NCBI GenBank assembly: GCA_013396655.1
Contig: WBMV01002763.1
Span: 819,047 to 883,046, forward strand
DNA: 64,000 bases
Source: Campylorhamphus procurvoides
Taxonomy: Eukaryota; Chordata; Aves; Passeriformes; Dendrocolaptidae
Direction of reading: 5' to 3'
Made by a program: the position numbers and the translations under genes. Shown here one piece after another: positions 21,700 to 33,445 of this stretch; within the stretch, counting starts at the first letter, position 1; each line of letters begins with the position of its first letter. The notes below the pieces were generated by a model. That model did not search any database and was not told the DNA's origin. It saw only the letters and a program-made list of their open reading frames with translations.

Positions 21700-24600
21700 A
21701 ACAACAGAAACCACATACAAACATATTCCAGCTCTTTGTAAAACAATCCAGTGAAGATGTAGCCAAAGCATTATCAACAGTTGTCCTTGCAGCAAGGAGG
21801 GAGCACAAACAATACCGTGGTGTGATGAAGGATGGAGCAGCAGACCTTGGGAGCTGACTTTTAACAGGTAGACACTGGCAACAAAGCCTCAAGATTTTAA
21901 TCCAATACACTGTTTTACATGTGCCACGCGTGCCACCTGCTTATTTTGGGAACAGCTTATTACTTTGTCTGGTCTACTGTAAATGCTAATGCATGTAAAT
22001 GCTAATCAAGATTCCTGCCCTGGTTTCCCACCTCACCTAATTGGATTCCATTAGAGCTTGTTTGGGAGTTTGCATTCAGAATCACAAATGGGGTTGGATC
22101 TCCTGGTCCCAGCGTGGTGGCAACTGCACTGCAGAGGGAGAGTGGGAACCAACACCAAGTTAGTCTGGTCTCAGGGCAGCCAAATCCCTTTGTTGTGCAA
22201 ACAAATGTCCTGCAGAGTCACTTGGAAGGGGTTACACACCTCACTCCACAGTGCCCAGCAAAAGTAAAGGACTATTATTTTGGAATAAGCAGAATATTTG
22301 CGGTGAGAACAGGAATCAGGTGAATGTGGGACATGCAGGAGCCTGGTTATTGAAATGCAGCACAGTAAAAATACTGTGACCAGACTTAGGGAGGAAGGGG
22401 TTATGAGCTCATTCCTTCTGCCAAGACCTTGGCTTGGCTGGTGTTGAAATCTCAGGAGAAAGCCCATTAGCTGCCATTTGATCGTCAGTGCAATATTTGG
22501 ACTTAAAGAGAATCACAAGAAAACAAAAATAAAGCTCATCTCATAGCTAAATGCACCCAGTTTTAGTGTGCAACCACTTCTGTCAGTGGGCCAGTTCTGC
22601 AGATTTATTCCTCTTTTTATTCACAGTGTAAAGTCTGTCCCCAGAAACTTTACTTGAATGATGGATTTAATGTTTTCTGAAGAGAAAAGCCAAGGGAAAA
22701 GGTCCATCCTAGAAAAAAAATGCTTATTTCAACTTTATTTTTTTCTGAGCTTTTCAATGCATGAATGTGATTAGAAAGAAATACCCATTGGAAACAATTC
22801 AGCTATTTGGATGCTCCATGGCAAGTTTTACGTAACAATCACAACATGTTATATAAGGTGTAATATATGATAGACATAATGTTTACTTGATAAAAATTAT
22901 TACAAGTGGTCAGAAATTCTTTGAGACAAGAAATCTGAACCAAACATGAAACATTTGCATCACACCTATGGTGGAAAGCTGCCAGTTTCTTAGCCCAGAA
23001 CAGCCTGAGGTCCTGGCAGATCTTTTGGAGCTCTAACTGGGAGATCAGTTTCCAGTCCTCATGACCTGAAGACAGACCCTGATGGGTGGAGGAGAGCTGA
23101 TAACTTTACCTTCTCCAAAACAAAGGCATGAGACCTGTTTCCAGCTCTTCAGCAGGTTCATCTCATCCAAACCTTCATTGCCCAAGTTTGCCTGGTTAGA
23201 CTTGGTAAGACCTGGATCCAAGACACCTATAATTGCACAGATTTGGAGCCCTCATTTGACTTTTGTTAAACAACCTTCTCTGCTTTTTATTCCTTCCACA
23301 GGGATGTTTGAAAACATTCATTTTTCAATATCTAAACAAAATCCTAAATTATGAGAATGGTTTGTGCTTTCCTTTTTTTACAGAAGTGGAAATAAGAGGT
23401 CAGATGTATTAAAAAATTAAGCCTGGAAAGCATTGAAGTGCTGCTAAAACACATGGCACTTAGCCTAAATCACTTCAGATTTGGCCCTCCTGTATGATAA
23501 TAACATCTTCCCTGTTTTCCCCCAAATAGTTACCTACCAAGAGGGAAATCTGGTAATTTATGCATGTTGATGTTGTTCACTGAGGTTCTCTGTAAAACTG
23601 TCTAATCCAAAGCATTTTTGACTCTATAATTTTATTACTGATAGAGCCCAGGAATGAGGAAGTACCAGCAGTCCCAAGTATGGGGTTTATGCATTTTTCC
23701 TTCCAACACTCCAACTTACTGACACACAAACTCTCTCTTTGTTTGTAACTCAGTGCTACAAAACACTGCTGTAATTTTACAATTTCCATTACATCCTGAC
23801 AGGAGAGAAGCCTCAAGAGGAGGACAGCAGCCTCTCCTCATTTTGGCTCTTCACAGAGAGAAAGACTGAATGGGTTCCTCTTAGGGTGGAATGAACCTCA
23901 GGAACTCTCCAAAGAGCCAATTTGAGCCCTTCATATGATATGTAGAGGTTCCTCAAATGCTGAGATGATTCAGCATTGAATGAAGAAGGCTGAGAGTGAT
24001 GTAACTTGTGGGGAAAAAATAATCTTTCCGTGGCATCTCCTAGATTCAAAGGGAAGGGGGAGCATTAGAGAGGGAAAAGGTACCGAAAGGGAGTTGCTTT
24101 GCAAGAAGATGAAGGTGTAAAAACCCCAACAGGAGAATTGCCACAGTCCTGCTGGGCTGGTTGTATTTTACAAGTTTCAGCTCAGAGACTGCACAGTAAA
24201 ATGCCCTTTGGATTTCTTATAAATCAACTCCCCTGTTTATTATAAACATAGCCTGACTTGGGAATCAGCAACAACAATGATGAAAGAATTACTTCTGCTC
24301 CTCTGAGGAGCTTGGCAGCATTCCCATTGCTAATGTTCCCCCTTTGTGTCTTCTAAGAGTTCAGCCCTATTTGCTGCAATCTTCATTGTGGGTGCTTGAT
24401 GCTCAGTGTCTGCAATATCTCTGCAAGCCTGACATTGAGTAATAGCTTTCTAAAAATGCCTTGAAGGCCACTTTAAATGTGGTAAAATGGTGTGTAACAA
24501 AGTAGGTAAATGCAAAAACCTCATGGGATTTATATAAAAAGCCCTTGAAGAAGGGAAGGAAACTAATTGCTCTCTGTGTTCGGCTGTTTTGTTAAAATAT

Positions 24601-25205
24601 CTTTTGCTTCAACAATTTTCATGGATACAATGCTAATACACTTTCTTCTGGGGAGATGTAGCTTTTCTCACATGAATGTCCATCACCTCAGGGATAAAAC
24701 ATTATTCAGGTCAAGGAACACACCAGAAAAAAAGCCTCACATATGGGAGCAGTTTCAGATGTTTTATTATTTTTCCAAGGCCTTTCAGAGCCCCGTGGCA
24801 GATCCTTCTACGTGTCAATCATCTTTACAATCCCAGATTCTGATTGAGAGGTGCAATAAAATCTGTGAGAAAGGTGGAAAATGGTAAAAAAGGTCAATGA
24901 AAAAAAATCTTCCGAGGTTGAAAACACTTCTTTTTGTGACCATTACACATAATCTCTGCATGCTGTCTAAATGCAAGGTTGAGAGGGAATAATATTGTCC
25001 TTGGTGGGTGTCTTGCCTCACTGTCATAGAAATTTCTTAGCATAGGGAGAGAATAATACACTATTGAAGTTGATATTACATTAGTAGTACAAACTATGGT
25101 GACATTCAAGTGATCATGGTGGAAAAAAGCGTTCATGAGGTGGAAAATAATTTAAGCAACAATTAGAGAATCACCCAACACTGTATCCTATATTAGCATC
25201 ACCCT
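21700..25205. other. Unique spacer, 3.5 kb
   Basis: No gene or transposon recognised. A 16-bp tandem unit with octamer-like sequence lies at 21978-22006. Confidence 0.5.
21978..22006. repeat. 16-bp tandem repeat with octamer-like motif
   Basis: tgtaaatgctaat occurs at 21978-21990 and 21994-22006, joined by gca. ATGCTAAT resembles the POU octamer ATGCAAAT and its variants. This is suggestive only. Confidence 0.7.
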
Positions 25206-25497
25206 TTACCATGGTTTAACACCAGCCTGCAACCAAACCCCACACAGCTGCTCAGTCACTTCCCCACCAATGGGACTGGGGAGAGAATTGAAGTGTAAAA
25301 GCTGGAAAACTCACAGGCTGGGATAAAGAGAGTTTAACAGGGAAAGTAAAAGCCATGAATGGAAGTACAGAAGAGCAATTATAGGAATTATTTCACTGCT
25401 TCCCACGGGCAGGCAGATGTTCAGACTTCTCCAGGAGAGTAGGGTCCTGTCACATGTCAAAGTTACTTGGGAGGACAAACATCATCAGTCCAAATGT
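25206..25497 (-). mobile_element. Solo ERV LTR, 3' half (R/U5 side)
   Basis: The + strand reads as a reversed avian retroviral LTR: 'tggtttaacaccagcc', 'gctgctcagtcacttcccca', 'aactcacaggctgggataaa', 'tgcttcccacgggcaggcag', 'tgttcagacttctccaggag', 'gttacttgggaggacaaaca'. These blocks are the U5/R part of an LTR common in songbirds. With 26045-26325 it makes one LTR of about 573 bp. The two parts are separated by an insertion. No internal retroviral genes flank it, so it is a solo LTR. Confidence 0.85.
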
Positions 25498-26044
25498 TAA
25501 CAAACAGGTTATATTTTTTTATTAAAAAGAAGTTTGTGCAGCAGTGGGGGAAGATGGTGGAGAATTCTTTTAACTTTAGTACAATCATATTTGGTCCCTA
25601 CATCTGTGACTAATAGTGTTGAGCCAGCAACTGCTTCCTTATTTCCCTATATCAGTGTACTAGCAGATATATGTATATGTGTACTAGCAGATGTCTTGGT
25701 TGTGTGTCAGAGCAAAGAATGATAAGAGAAGTATATTATGACCTGACCACATATTTGAGATGCTCTCAAGGAGAAAAGATTCATTAGAATCATGGAAATG
25801 TATCCAAATAAGTCCATGGAAATAGTTAGCATATGTGCATATATTCAGGAAATGCAATCAATGTGCAATAGAAATGTGATGACTATGTGTTAGTTTCATG
25901 ATTATAGGCTGGTCTGTTAGGTCAGTGGGGATGAGGCTTTGAGGAGCAATTCCCATGTGCCCAGCGCTGTTGATAGAGTGTCTGCTTTCTAATCCAGCAA
26001 ATTGCTTGGAGAGTTTATTTCCTGGTTTGAGGTGACACAAACAC
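25498..26044. mobile_element. 547-bp insertion inside the LTR
   Basis: The LTR sequence breaks off after tccaaatgt (25489-25497) and resumes at a second tccaaatgt (26045-26053). The 9-bp direct repeat looks like a target-site duplication. The inserted DNA has no open frame, no CR1 tail and no clear terminal inverted repeat. It holds a 24-bp-spaced duplication of gtgtactagcagat (25655-25668 and 25679-25692). The family is not recognised. Confidence 0.55.
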
Positions 26045-26325
26045 TCCAAATGTCCCCCTGCTTTGTCTCACTTCCCCCCACTTTACACACTGAGCATGAT
26101 GCCATCTGGAATGGAATGTCCCTTTGGTCAGTCCGGGTCACCTGTCCCAGCTGTGTCCCCTCCCAACCTCCCAGGCACCCCCAGCATGGCAGGACACAAG
26201 CAGAAAAGGCCTTGGTTCTGCAGCAACAAAAACATCTCTATATCACCAACCCTGTGCTCAGCACAAGTCCAAAACACAGCCCCACTGTGGAGAAAACCAA
26301 CTCAACCTCAGCCCAAACCGGCACA
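26045..26325 (-). mobile_element. Solo ERV LTR, 5' half (U3 side)
   Basis: Continues the reversed LTR: 'ctgagcatgatgccatctgg', 'aatgtccctttggtcagtc', 'ccagctgtgtcccctcccaa', 'aaaacatctctatatcacca', 'gcacaagtccaaaacacagc', ending 'cccaaaccggcaca'. The position where sister LTRs carry TTTATATA reads tttacaca here, so the TATA box appears decayed. An imperfect 'cctt' sequence flanks both outer ends. Confidence 0.85.
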
Positions 26326-27770
26326 TCCTTGAATCTGTCCCCATGGGAGCTGCTCAGTGACTTCCCACCTCTCTGGGGCTGGTTTTGGTCCCTCCTCAGG
26401 CACATCAGACATCAAGTCCCACCTTTTAGGGGCACGGAGCTCACGGGGATGGCCCAACACCCAAACAACCAAAGTATTGCTGCGCTTGTTCTTCATCAGG
26501 GGAATGAGAGAACACATGAGGATGGATCCCTCTTCCTACTACAGCCAGGAACATCTTAGAGAATATTTTAGTAAAGAAAACAAGTACAGAAAGTGAATTT
26601 GGCAATCAACCTTTCACTCAAACGAAGTCATTATTTCAATCAGCCACATACTGTCTTTTTCCCAAAGTAAAGACTGCAGGGTGTAGCCTGAGATATTCAG
26701 ATTTTATTTCATAACCGTTCTGCTTTATATTTCATTTATCTTAGCTTTATTGTTATTTTTACAGTCAACGAAATGCATTGCAAGGTTATAACAACCATTT
26801 TGAATGTCTTCTGTTTATCCTTGAGGCAGTTCCCTCCTGCCTGTTGCTAAAGTGCTTTGAGTAATGTGGTTATTCAAAAAAATAAATACATCTCCGTGAA
26901 ATGCATCTAAATGTGATCCTCTCTGGAAATTTATTTAAATTGTAGACCACATCTTTGGCTCAGGGGTTTTGGGGATTTTTTTTTTAATCCTCCTCTCCCA
27001 AGTCTTCCAGTCACAGATGAACTTTCCAGGAATAAAACTTTCAGGAGTCTTATACATGATATAATGAAATTCTGCAACAGAAATGACACAAACTTTTATC
27101 CACTTGCTGGAGTCAGATTATTCCAAGAAATAGATTCTATTCAAAGTACTATCATGTTCCTCAGCTGCGTTTCTGAAGTAGTCATGGCTTTCATCACTTT
27201 ACATTTAAGGAGCCTTGTGCTATTTCTCTGCCTGCTGTACTACAAGCAGTGAGGAACCTGTCAGCCTGAATTACTTTCATTCTCAGAGTCATTATCAGAA
27301 GGGGACTAAAAGAAAGTCTTGTTAAGAAATAATATCCTCTGCTTTTCTGTGTAGCCACCTTTATGTTTAAAAATAAAAAACCTTTAAAGACACCTGCTTT
27401 GCAAGACATTCTGAAATAAGTAAAATAGGATAGAAAAAGCAGAGTATCTTTGTAGGTTCCCTGCTGTACCCACTGAATTTCATGACTGAAAGCCCTACCA
27501 AAAATGTTTTAAAAAATAAAATTAAATAGATGCAGAGCACATTCAGTATGAAGAATGGGTTCCCAAGGACAAGAAGTTCCTGGTTAGATGACTGGCCTGT
27601 TTTAGTTCTCATGTCACCATGAACACAAGAGCTGCACAATACAGACCAGCCACCCTTCTCTGTGACCACTTTTAGGAACTTTGGCTCCTGCAGAGCCACA
27701 TTTCTAACAATTTGTGGTGTTGGTAGGAAAACAGCACCTTGCACTCACCCTCCAGTGCTGGAACATCTCA
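26326..27770. other. Unique spacer next to LTR
   Basis: The first 200 bases are GC-richer than their surroundings, but no retroviral internal sequence is recognised. The remainder is AT-rich with a T run near 26979. No gene seen. Confidence 0.5.
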
Positions 27771-28015
27771 AGGAATCACAGAATCATTGAGGTTGGAAAA
27801 GACCTCTGAGTTTATCAGGTCCAAATGCCAACCCAGCACCACCACCTTGTTCACCACTAAATCGTGTCCTAAAGTGCCATATTCTCATGGGATTTTTAAA
27901 CCCTTCAGGTTCCATGGCTTGACAACCCTTTCTGTGAAGAAATTTTTCCTAATATCAATCTAAAACTCCCAGATGCAACTTGAGGCTGTTTCCTCTGGTC
28001 CTGTCCAAGGGAGAT
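27771..28015 (-). repeat. CR1 LINE 3' fragment, E-like subfamily
   Basis: Reversed CR1: 'gaatcacagaatcattgagg', 'ttggaaaagacctctgagtt', 'gaagaaatttttcctaatat', 'gcaacttgaggctgtttcct'. It stays recognisable to about 28010 and then fades. Confidence 0.9.
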
Positions 28016-28647
28016 GACTTGGGACCAGGAGAAAGGATCTGCAGCCCTGCCCTGTCCTGGGAGTGCAGTGCTGGCCTTGGTTTGGGTAGAGAGAGGGTGA
28101 CAAGAGCAGTAGGAGGAGATGCCAATGGGATTTTAGGTGGCTTAACTCGGCAGCTCCTCTATTTTACACCTCTGCCATCATGGAAGCTAAAACTATTTAA
28201 CAGTGGAGGGTTAGTGAATTCATTCCCAACATGTTTTTCAAAAAATAACTAAGCTAGCTTGGGGAAAACATCAGAGCTATCAGCAGATGATTCCCAGAGT
28301 TTTAGTATCAATGTGCAGCTGCTGAGAAAGAGGATTTTACCTGCTAGAGGGGGGAAGAAGCTGATAAAAAAGATTGTGTAAGCAGGTAGCTTGCATTTCT
28401 TTAGCAAACTTCAACTTCAGGCAAGAGGAAATCTTTTCCACGATGTGATGATATCTGACAGAAAAGCGTAGTTACTGATGGAGAAAATAGTATGAGTCTA
28501 ACCAGAAAGGATTTATCCATGTGCTCCTCACTGCTAAAAAAATATCTGATCATAATGGAAAAGGTCAAAAATATTCCTTACTTTTCAATTAAACATTTCA
28601 TTGCACAAAGCACTACACAAGATTTTTCTTGGGACACCTCCTCAGCT
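28016..28647. other. Unique spacer
   Basis: Nothing recognised, apart from a possible decayed continuation of CR1 in the first 80 bases. Confidence 0.5.
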
Positions 28648-28702
28648 GTTGGAACTTGATCTTTAAGGTTCCTCCCAACCCAAACCATTCTATGATTTTA
28701 TG
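28648..28702 (+). repeat. CR1 LINE 3' tip
   Basis: A 55-bp CR1 terminus ('gatctttaaggttcctccca', 'acccaaaccattctatgatt'). Confidence 0.88.
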
Positions 28703-30113
28703 AACACTTTTTTGTTGTTGTTGTTATTGTTTCCGAATGTAGAGCTGCTTTTTTTTAAAAGTCACTAATCATCAAAATAGAAATAATGCAGACAATCCGA
28801 CTCTCTGAGACAAAGTTCATCTGTAACTCAACTGAAAACAACTCTTAATAACCCTTAATGATATGAAATGATGAAAAAAAATATAAAAGCCATGAGGTTA
28901 TTACTAACAATCAGACACTTCACATTGAAATGCTGCCCCAGTGTTTGAAGAAGAGTGAGCTGAGAAGATATATTGCTTTTGGCCCACAGAGTTTGACTCA
29001 TGACAGAGCAAGAATGATCCAGCTTAGATTTTAATTGAGCTCTGTGCATTGCTGGGCTCTGGGAATTCAGATTATGGATGATTAATAAACACCGAGCTAA
29101 TGGCCAGAAGGGAACAAACAGATCCATCAGAGTGACATCGTGCAAAACAAAGCTCTTGAGAGCTCACCCACTTGTCCCTCCAGAAATGCATCTAGTCTTG
29201 ATCCATGGAGAGTCATAGATGGCAAACGTGCTGCTTCCTTTGGGAGCCTGTTTCACCCTTAAAAATCTGTGTCCTGCCAGCAAAGGAAATATCTCTTGTT
29301 TTACTTTCCCAGCTGTTGTTTCTCACTATTTTCCTTCCTGAGTGAAAGAACTGTTTTGCATTTGTGGTTATCTCCCCACAAGAAAAGTAATAATAAGTAA
29401 TTTTTATCTAATATTAATTATTATTATTCTAAGAAATACTGATAATCAAGTTTTCTTTCTCACATTTCTTTCTGATAGCAGTCTGTCAGTGCCTGGCACT
29501 TCTCAGAGCCCTCAGAAACTTTTTACAGCTATTTTTTTTTTTTTTTAATTTCTCCAGTGTTGTCCCAGGAGACTCTGCATCATCTGGAGACCAGCCAGCC
29601 AGTGCTCCAAATGTGTGTACTGGGGAGATGCTGACAAATTTCAGCATCTTGTTTGAAGTGTTTCTTCATTACTGCAAGTCACAACAATGATTTTTAACAC
29701 ATACTCAATGCTATAATGAGTTACATCACACATTTTCCTTTTTTTTATCTTTCTGACATCAGGTGATGAAATGTTTATGTCTGGTGCTCAAAAATCTAAT
29801 AAAATTAAATAAACTACTTCATTATTTCAACTTAACTAGCAATTCAAAGATGTAATGAGATGCATTTATTCATTTGCATTGCATTTTTTATGTTGCATCA
29901 GGTAATTATCCTAAAGTAAGTCAGTCATAATTTAATCCTCACCTTCCAGCTTGGCTGTTCAACCCAAATTCACTGATCACATCCTATTCCTCAAGGACAA
30001 GAGGCTGTGGAACTTTCTGATTTAGGTTTATCTCTGACACTGCAGTCACAGTTCTGGTTGTAAGAGGTTGTAAGGCTGGTGGTGGCCTGAATCAGGCAAC
30101 CTTTTGTGCAAAC
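28703..30113. other. Unique spacer
   Basis: A short TTG run follows the CR1 tip (about 28712-28729), and a T15 run lies at 29532-29546. No gene or other transposon recognised. Confidence 0.55.
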
Positions 30114-30600
30114 TCACCACTGGAGTTTAAACGCTATGATATTATTGATAGCCCAGCCATGGCTGTCTGTTGTGGTGTAACCCCAGCCAGGNAACACAGT
30201 AGTCCACCACCCACTGACTGACGCCCAGCCCATCCCCAACCAGTGATTGGCCCCTCCTGGCAAAGTCCCCCAGTTTATATACTGGGAATGACTTTCTATG
30301 GTGTGTAATCTCCATTTGGCCACTTCAGACCAGCTGTCCTGGCCATGCTCCCTCCCAGCAATTAAAAGCACTACTTATTAACAACTAAACATCAATGTGT
30401 TACCAACGTTATCCTTACCCTGAATCCAAAGCACAACGCTGTGCCAGCTACTGGGAGGAAAATTAACCCTATCCCAGCCAAACTCAATGTCCTGCAAAGG
30501 CTCCTTCTCGGCCAATTCTGGCTCCCAGAAATGGTTCCAAATGCCATAAAAAATACATTGTTCTCACTTTTGCTTTGTCATCGTCTGGTTAAAAATTATN
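30114..30600. other. Probable false duplication between two N gaps
   Basis: 30114-30191 (78 bp) is identical to 30601-30678, and 30193-30599 (407 bp) is identical to 30974-31380. The two pieces are separated and ended by N at 30192 and 30600. They are exactly the unique flanks of the microsatellite at 30787-30951. I infer that unplaced short contigs were laid in front of a contig that already spans the repeat, so this segment is probably not real genome sequence. Confidence 0.85.
30168..30486 (-). mobile_element. Duplicate copy of the ERV LTR, broken by N
   Basis: Same LTR as 30655-31267 but lacking its central microsatellite, which is replaced by the N at 30192. It is identical to that copy base for base, so I take it as part of the assembly artefact and not a second insertion. 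Confidence 0.75.
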
Positions 30601-30786
30601 TCACCACTGGAGTTTAAACGCTATGATATTATTGATAGCCCAGCCATGGCTGTCTGTTGTGGTGTAACCCCAGCCAGGAGAGGAAGACCACACAGGCCCT
30701 TGGTCACCCCATCCCTGCCCTTCCCTGGTGGGATGAGCAGAATGAGGGGAAAAATAATTAAAATCCATGTGTTGACATAAGAATGG

Positions 30787-30951
30787 TTAATAATAATCAT
30801 CATCGTCATCATCACTAACATTGTAACAATGATGATGATGATGATGATGATAACAATAATAATGGAGGGAGAAGGAGAAGGAGAAGGAGAAGGAGAAGGA
30901 GGAGGAGGAGGAGGAGGAGGAGGAGGAGGAGGAGAAGAGAGAGGACAAAAG
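30787..30951. repeat. Compound microsatellite (ATC/GAT, GGAGAA, GGA)
   Basis: On the + strand: ATA/ATC units at 30787-30813, GAT units at 30829-30851, about six GGAGAA units at 30864-30899, and about twelve GGA units at 30897-30933, with a purine-rich fade-out. Related songbird LTRs carry short AAT/GAT-rich DNA at this place, so the array probably grew from LTR sequence. It explains minus-strand frames rich in His, Ser or Leu. Confidence 0.93.
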
Positions 30952-31053
30952 GCAAGAGAAACAAGTGATGTCCAACACAGTAGTCCACCACCCACTGACT
31001 GACGCCCAGCCCATCCCCAACCAGTGATTGGCCCCTCCTGGCAAAGTCCCCCA

Positions 31054-31063
31054 GTTTATATAC
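31054..31063 (-). promoter_or_regulatory. LTR TATA box
   Basis: The minus strand reads GTATATAAAC about 205 bp into the LTR, in the position expected for the U3 promoter of this family. Transcription would run toward lower coordinates. Activity is not shown. Confidence 0.5.
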
Positions 31064-31380
31064 TGGGAATGACTTTCTATGGTGTGTAATCTCCATTTGG
31101 CCACTTCAGACCAGCTGTCCTGGCCATGCTCCCTCCCAGCAATTAAAAGCACTACTTATTAACAACTAAACATCAATGTGTTACCAACGTTATCCTTACC
31201 CTGAATCCAAAGCACAACGCTGTGCCAGCTACTGGGAGGAAAATTAACCCTATCCCAGCCAAACTCAATGTCCTGCAAAGGCTCCTTCTCGGCCAATTCT
31301 GGCTCCCAGAAATGGTTCCAAATGCCATAAAAAATACATTGTTCTCACTTTTGCTTTGTCATCGTCTGGTTAAAAATTAT

Positions 31381-32035
31381 GAGTAATATTTTATACAAAT
31401 GCATTCTGTCTGCCTGTATTTTGTGAAAATTAGGCAATCTGAGTCTGATTCTTTCCCCTCTGCAATTTTCTCATGAGATTCATCAAATCCCATTGTGTTC
31501 TCACTGAAGTCGACACTTCTCTTTTAAATAATGTAAGGGAATGCCAAAAAGGTGACAGAGGAAAAAGAATGAACTTGAGAAGTTTCAAAATATGACTGAG
31601 AAAGTTCATCTATTAAAAAAAAATGAATAAATTTCAGACTTAAGATGAAGTTACTGAAACGGGCAGCTGGTTATCTTATCCCAGCTCACTGTCCTCCCAG
31701 CCCCTAGTGCAGACATCCACCTCTAACATCTAAGATATTTTCTTATCACTGCTTCATAGGCTGTCTTCCTGATGTACCTACCTATAGAGTCACTACATAA
31801 ATTTTTTGGGACTACTTTTTATGAAGAATGATGAAATAAACCAGATAGTTGTGAAATTCTGCATCTGCAAACATTGTTATAGATGTGATGATTTTTTTCT
31901 TTGTTCTTTTTTAAAAAAGCAAAACTCATGAAGTTTGTCATTGGTATTTTATAATAAGGAAGTGAGTGTTTGTGATACACGCACATTAATCAGAGAGGAA
32001 ATGTTGCATCTGAAAATCTCCAACTATTTCTCTAG
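31381..32035. other. Unique spacer
   Basis: AT-rich. Nothing recognised. Confidence 0.55.
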
Positions 32036-32270
32036 AATCATGTAATCCCAGGATGGTTTGGGTTGGAAGGGACCTTAAGGACCATCTCATTCCACCCCCT
32101 GCCATGGGCAGGGACACGTTCCACCAGCCCAGGTTGCTCCAAGCCATGTCCAACCTGGCCTTGGACACTTCCAGGGATCCAGGGGCAGCCACAGCTTCTC
32201 TGCCCAACCTGTGCCAGGGCCTGCCCACCCTCACAGTCATGAATTTCTTCCATATATGTAACCTAAATTT
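32036..32270 (-). repeat. CR1 LINE 3' fragment
   Basis: About 235 bp of reversed CR1 3' end, from 'atggtttgggttggaaggga' through CCATGGGCAGG and 'ccttggacacttccagggat' to 'gccagggcctgcccaccctc'. Confidence 0.93.
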
Positions 32271-33236
32271 CCCCACTTTCAGTTTGCAAGTTGCATTTTA
32301 CCACTCTCCCTAATAAAATCGCTCCTATTATATTGTAATAATGAAATCTCATATGCTTTCCTTTTTGAATTTGTGTTTGGATTTTGTTATTGAGAGGTTT
32401 TATGAGAAGAATTTCCAAAGCCATTTGACCATCTAAATTTGTTGTACCCTGAAATTTCGGTGCCTGCTTGTTCCAGTGAGAACCTTATGTGCTCAATACA
32501 AAGTAATTCAGATATTGAGCTGGACATATTTACTTTATTCACACCTCTAGACTTATTTACCCTCTTGTTTTCTCACCCTTTTCACCCTAAAACCCCTCAA
32601 AAGCACCCAGGATCCAAAGAATTACTTGCACTAAACCATTCATACACATGACATTGTATCATGTGTCTGTATTAGACTAAATAAGGGTTTTGGCATTGAG
32701 CCCCTGCCCACAAGAATTCCCTGGATCTGCATCTTGTTACAGGCTGCATCCCATCCAAATGCCAGGCTCAGCTCACAATTTCACAATCCTTTTGAGTAAG
32801 CACAATGGAAAATGATTATTTTGTGGAATTTTGCTATAAATCTGGCAAAAATTTGGCCTGTGGAGGTTTACTGATCACTGAAACTTAAAGGATTGCTCAC
32901 CCACATGAATAAAGCAGAAACTGTTTACCCAGAACTGTCCTGTTGAAGCCATCATATTTTTTGCACATTGTTGGTTCTCACCATAAAAATAACTAATTTT
33001 TAAATAACAGAACCATCAAATAAAGAAGCTGAAAGCCTTGGAACCCAACAGAAAGGTGATTTAAAACAAAATAGAAATCCCATTTGATACTAGTTCATTT
33101 AAAATCTCTACAAAAAGGTTGTCTTTCAGCACTACCATCACTGTCAACTGTGTTCAGGAGAGGAGGGAATAGTTCAGAGGGGGAGTAATTGCAGCTGTCA
33201 CTTTTTCAAGTTGTAAAGAATCTGTAAATCATATCC
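32271..33236. other. Unique spacer
   Basis: Nothing recognised. Confidence 0.55.
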
Positions 33237-33445
33237 AAAGGCTTGGATTTGAAAGGACCTTAAAGACTATCTTGTTCCAATCCCCTGCCATGGGCAGGGA
33301 CACCTTCCCAGGTTGTTCCAAGCCCCATCCAACCTGGCCTTGGACACTTCCAGGGATCCAGGGGCAGACACAGCTTCTTTGCCCAACCTGTGCCAGGGCC
33401 TGCCCACCAGGTGAGTAAAGAATTTCTTTCTAACATCTGTTCTGA
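33237..33445 (-). repeat. CR1 LINE 3' fragment
   Basis: Reversed CR1 3' end in the same orientation as the copy 1 kb upstream. It carries a small deletion between 'gggacacctt' and 'cccaggttgttccaa', and its first bases are diverged ('ggcttggatttgaaaggacc'). Confidence 0.9.

Larger units (their letters stand above)
30655..31267 (-). mobile_element. Solo ERV LTR with internal microsatellites
   Basis: Read on the minus strand it starts TGAGTTTGGCTGGGATAG, has the U3 blocks 'agtagctggcacagcg' and 'ggagggagcatggccagga', a TATA box, then an R/U5 part with the GGA/GAT arrays. It ends 'ggctggggttacaccacaac' with terminal CA. It is bounded by TG...CA and flanked by ctgtc/atgtc, an imperfect 5-bp target-site duplication. 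No gag, pol or env flanks it, so it is a solo LTR left by recombination. Same broad family as 25206-26325. Confidence 0.85.

Noticed and set aside
30621..31152. Minus-strand frames with long His, Ser, Leu or Pro runs
   Set aside because: These are translations of the GAT/GGAGAA/GGA microsatellite and LTR, not proteins.
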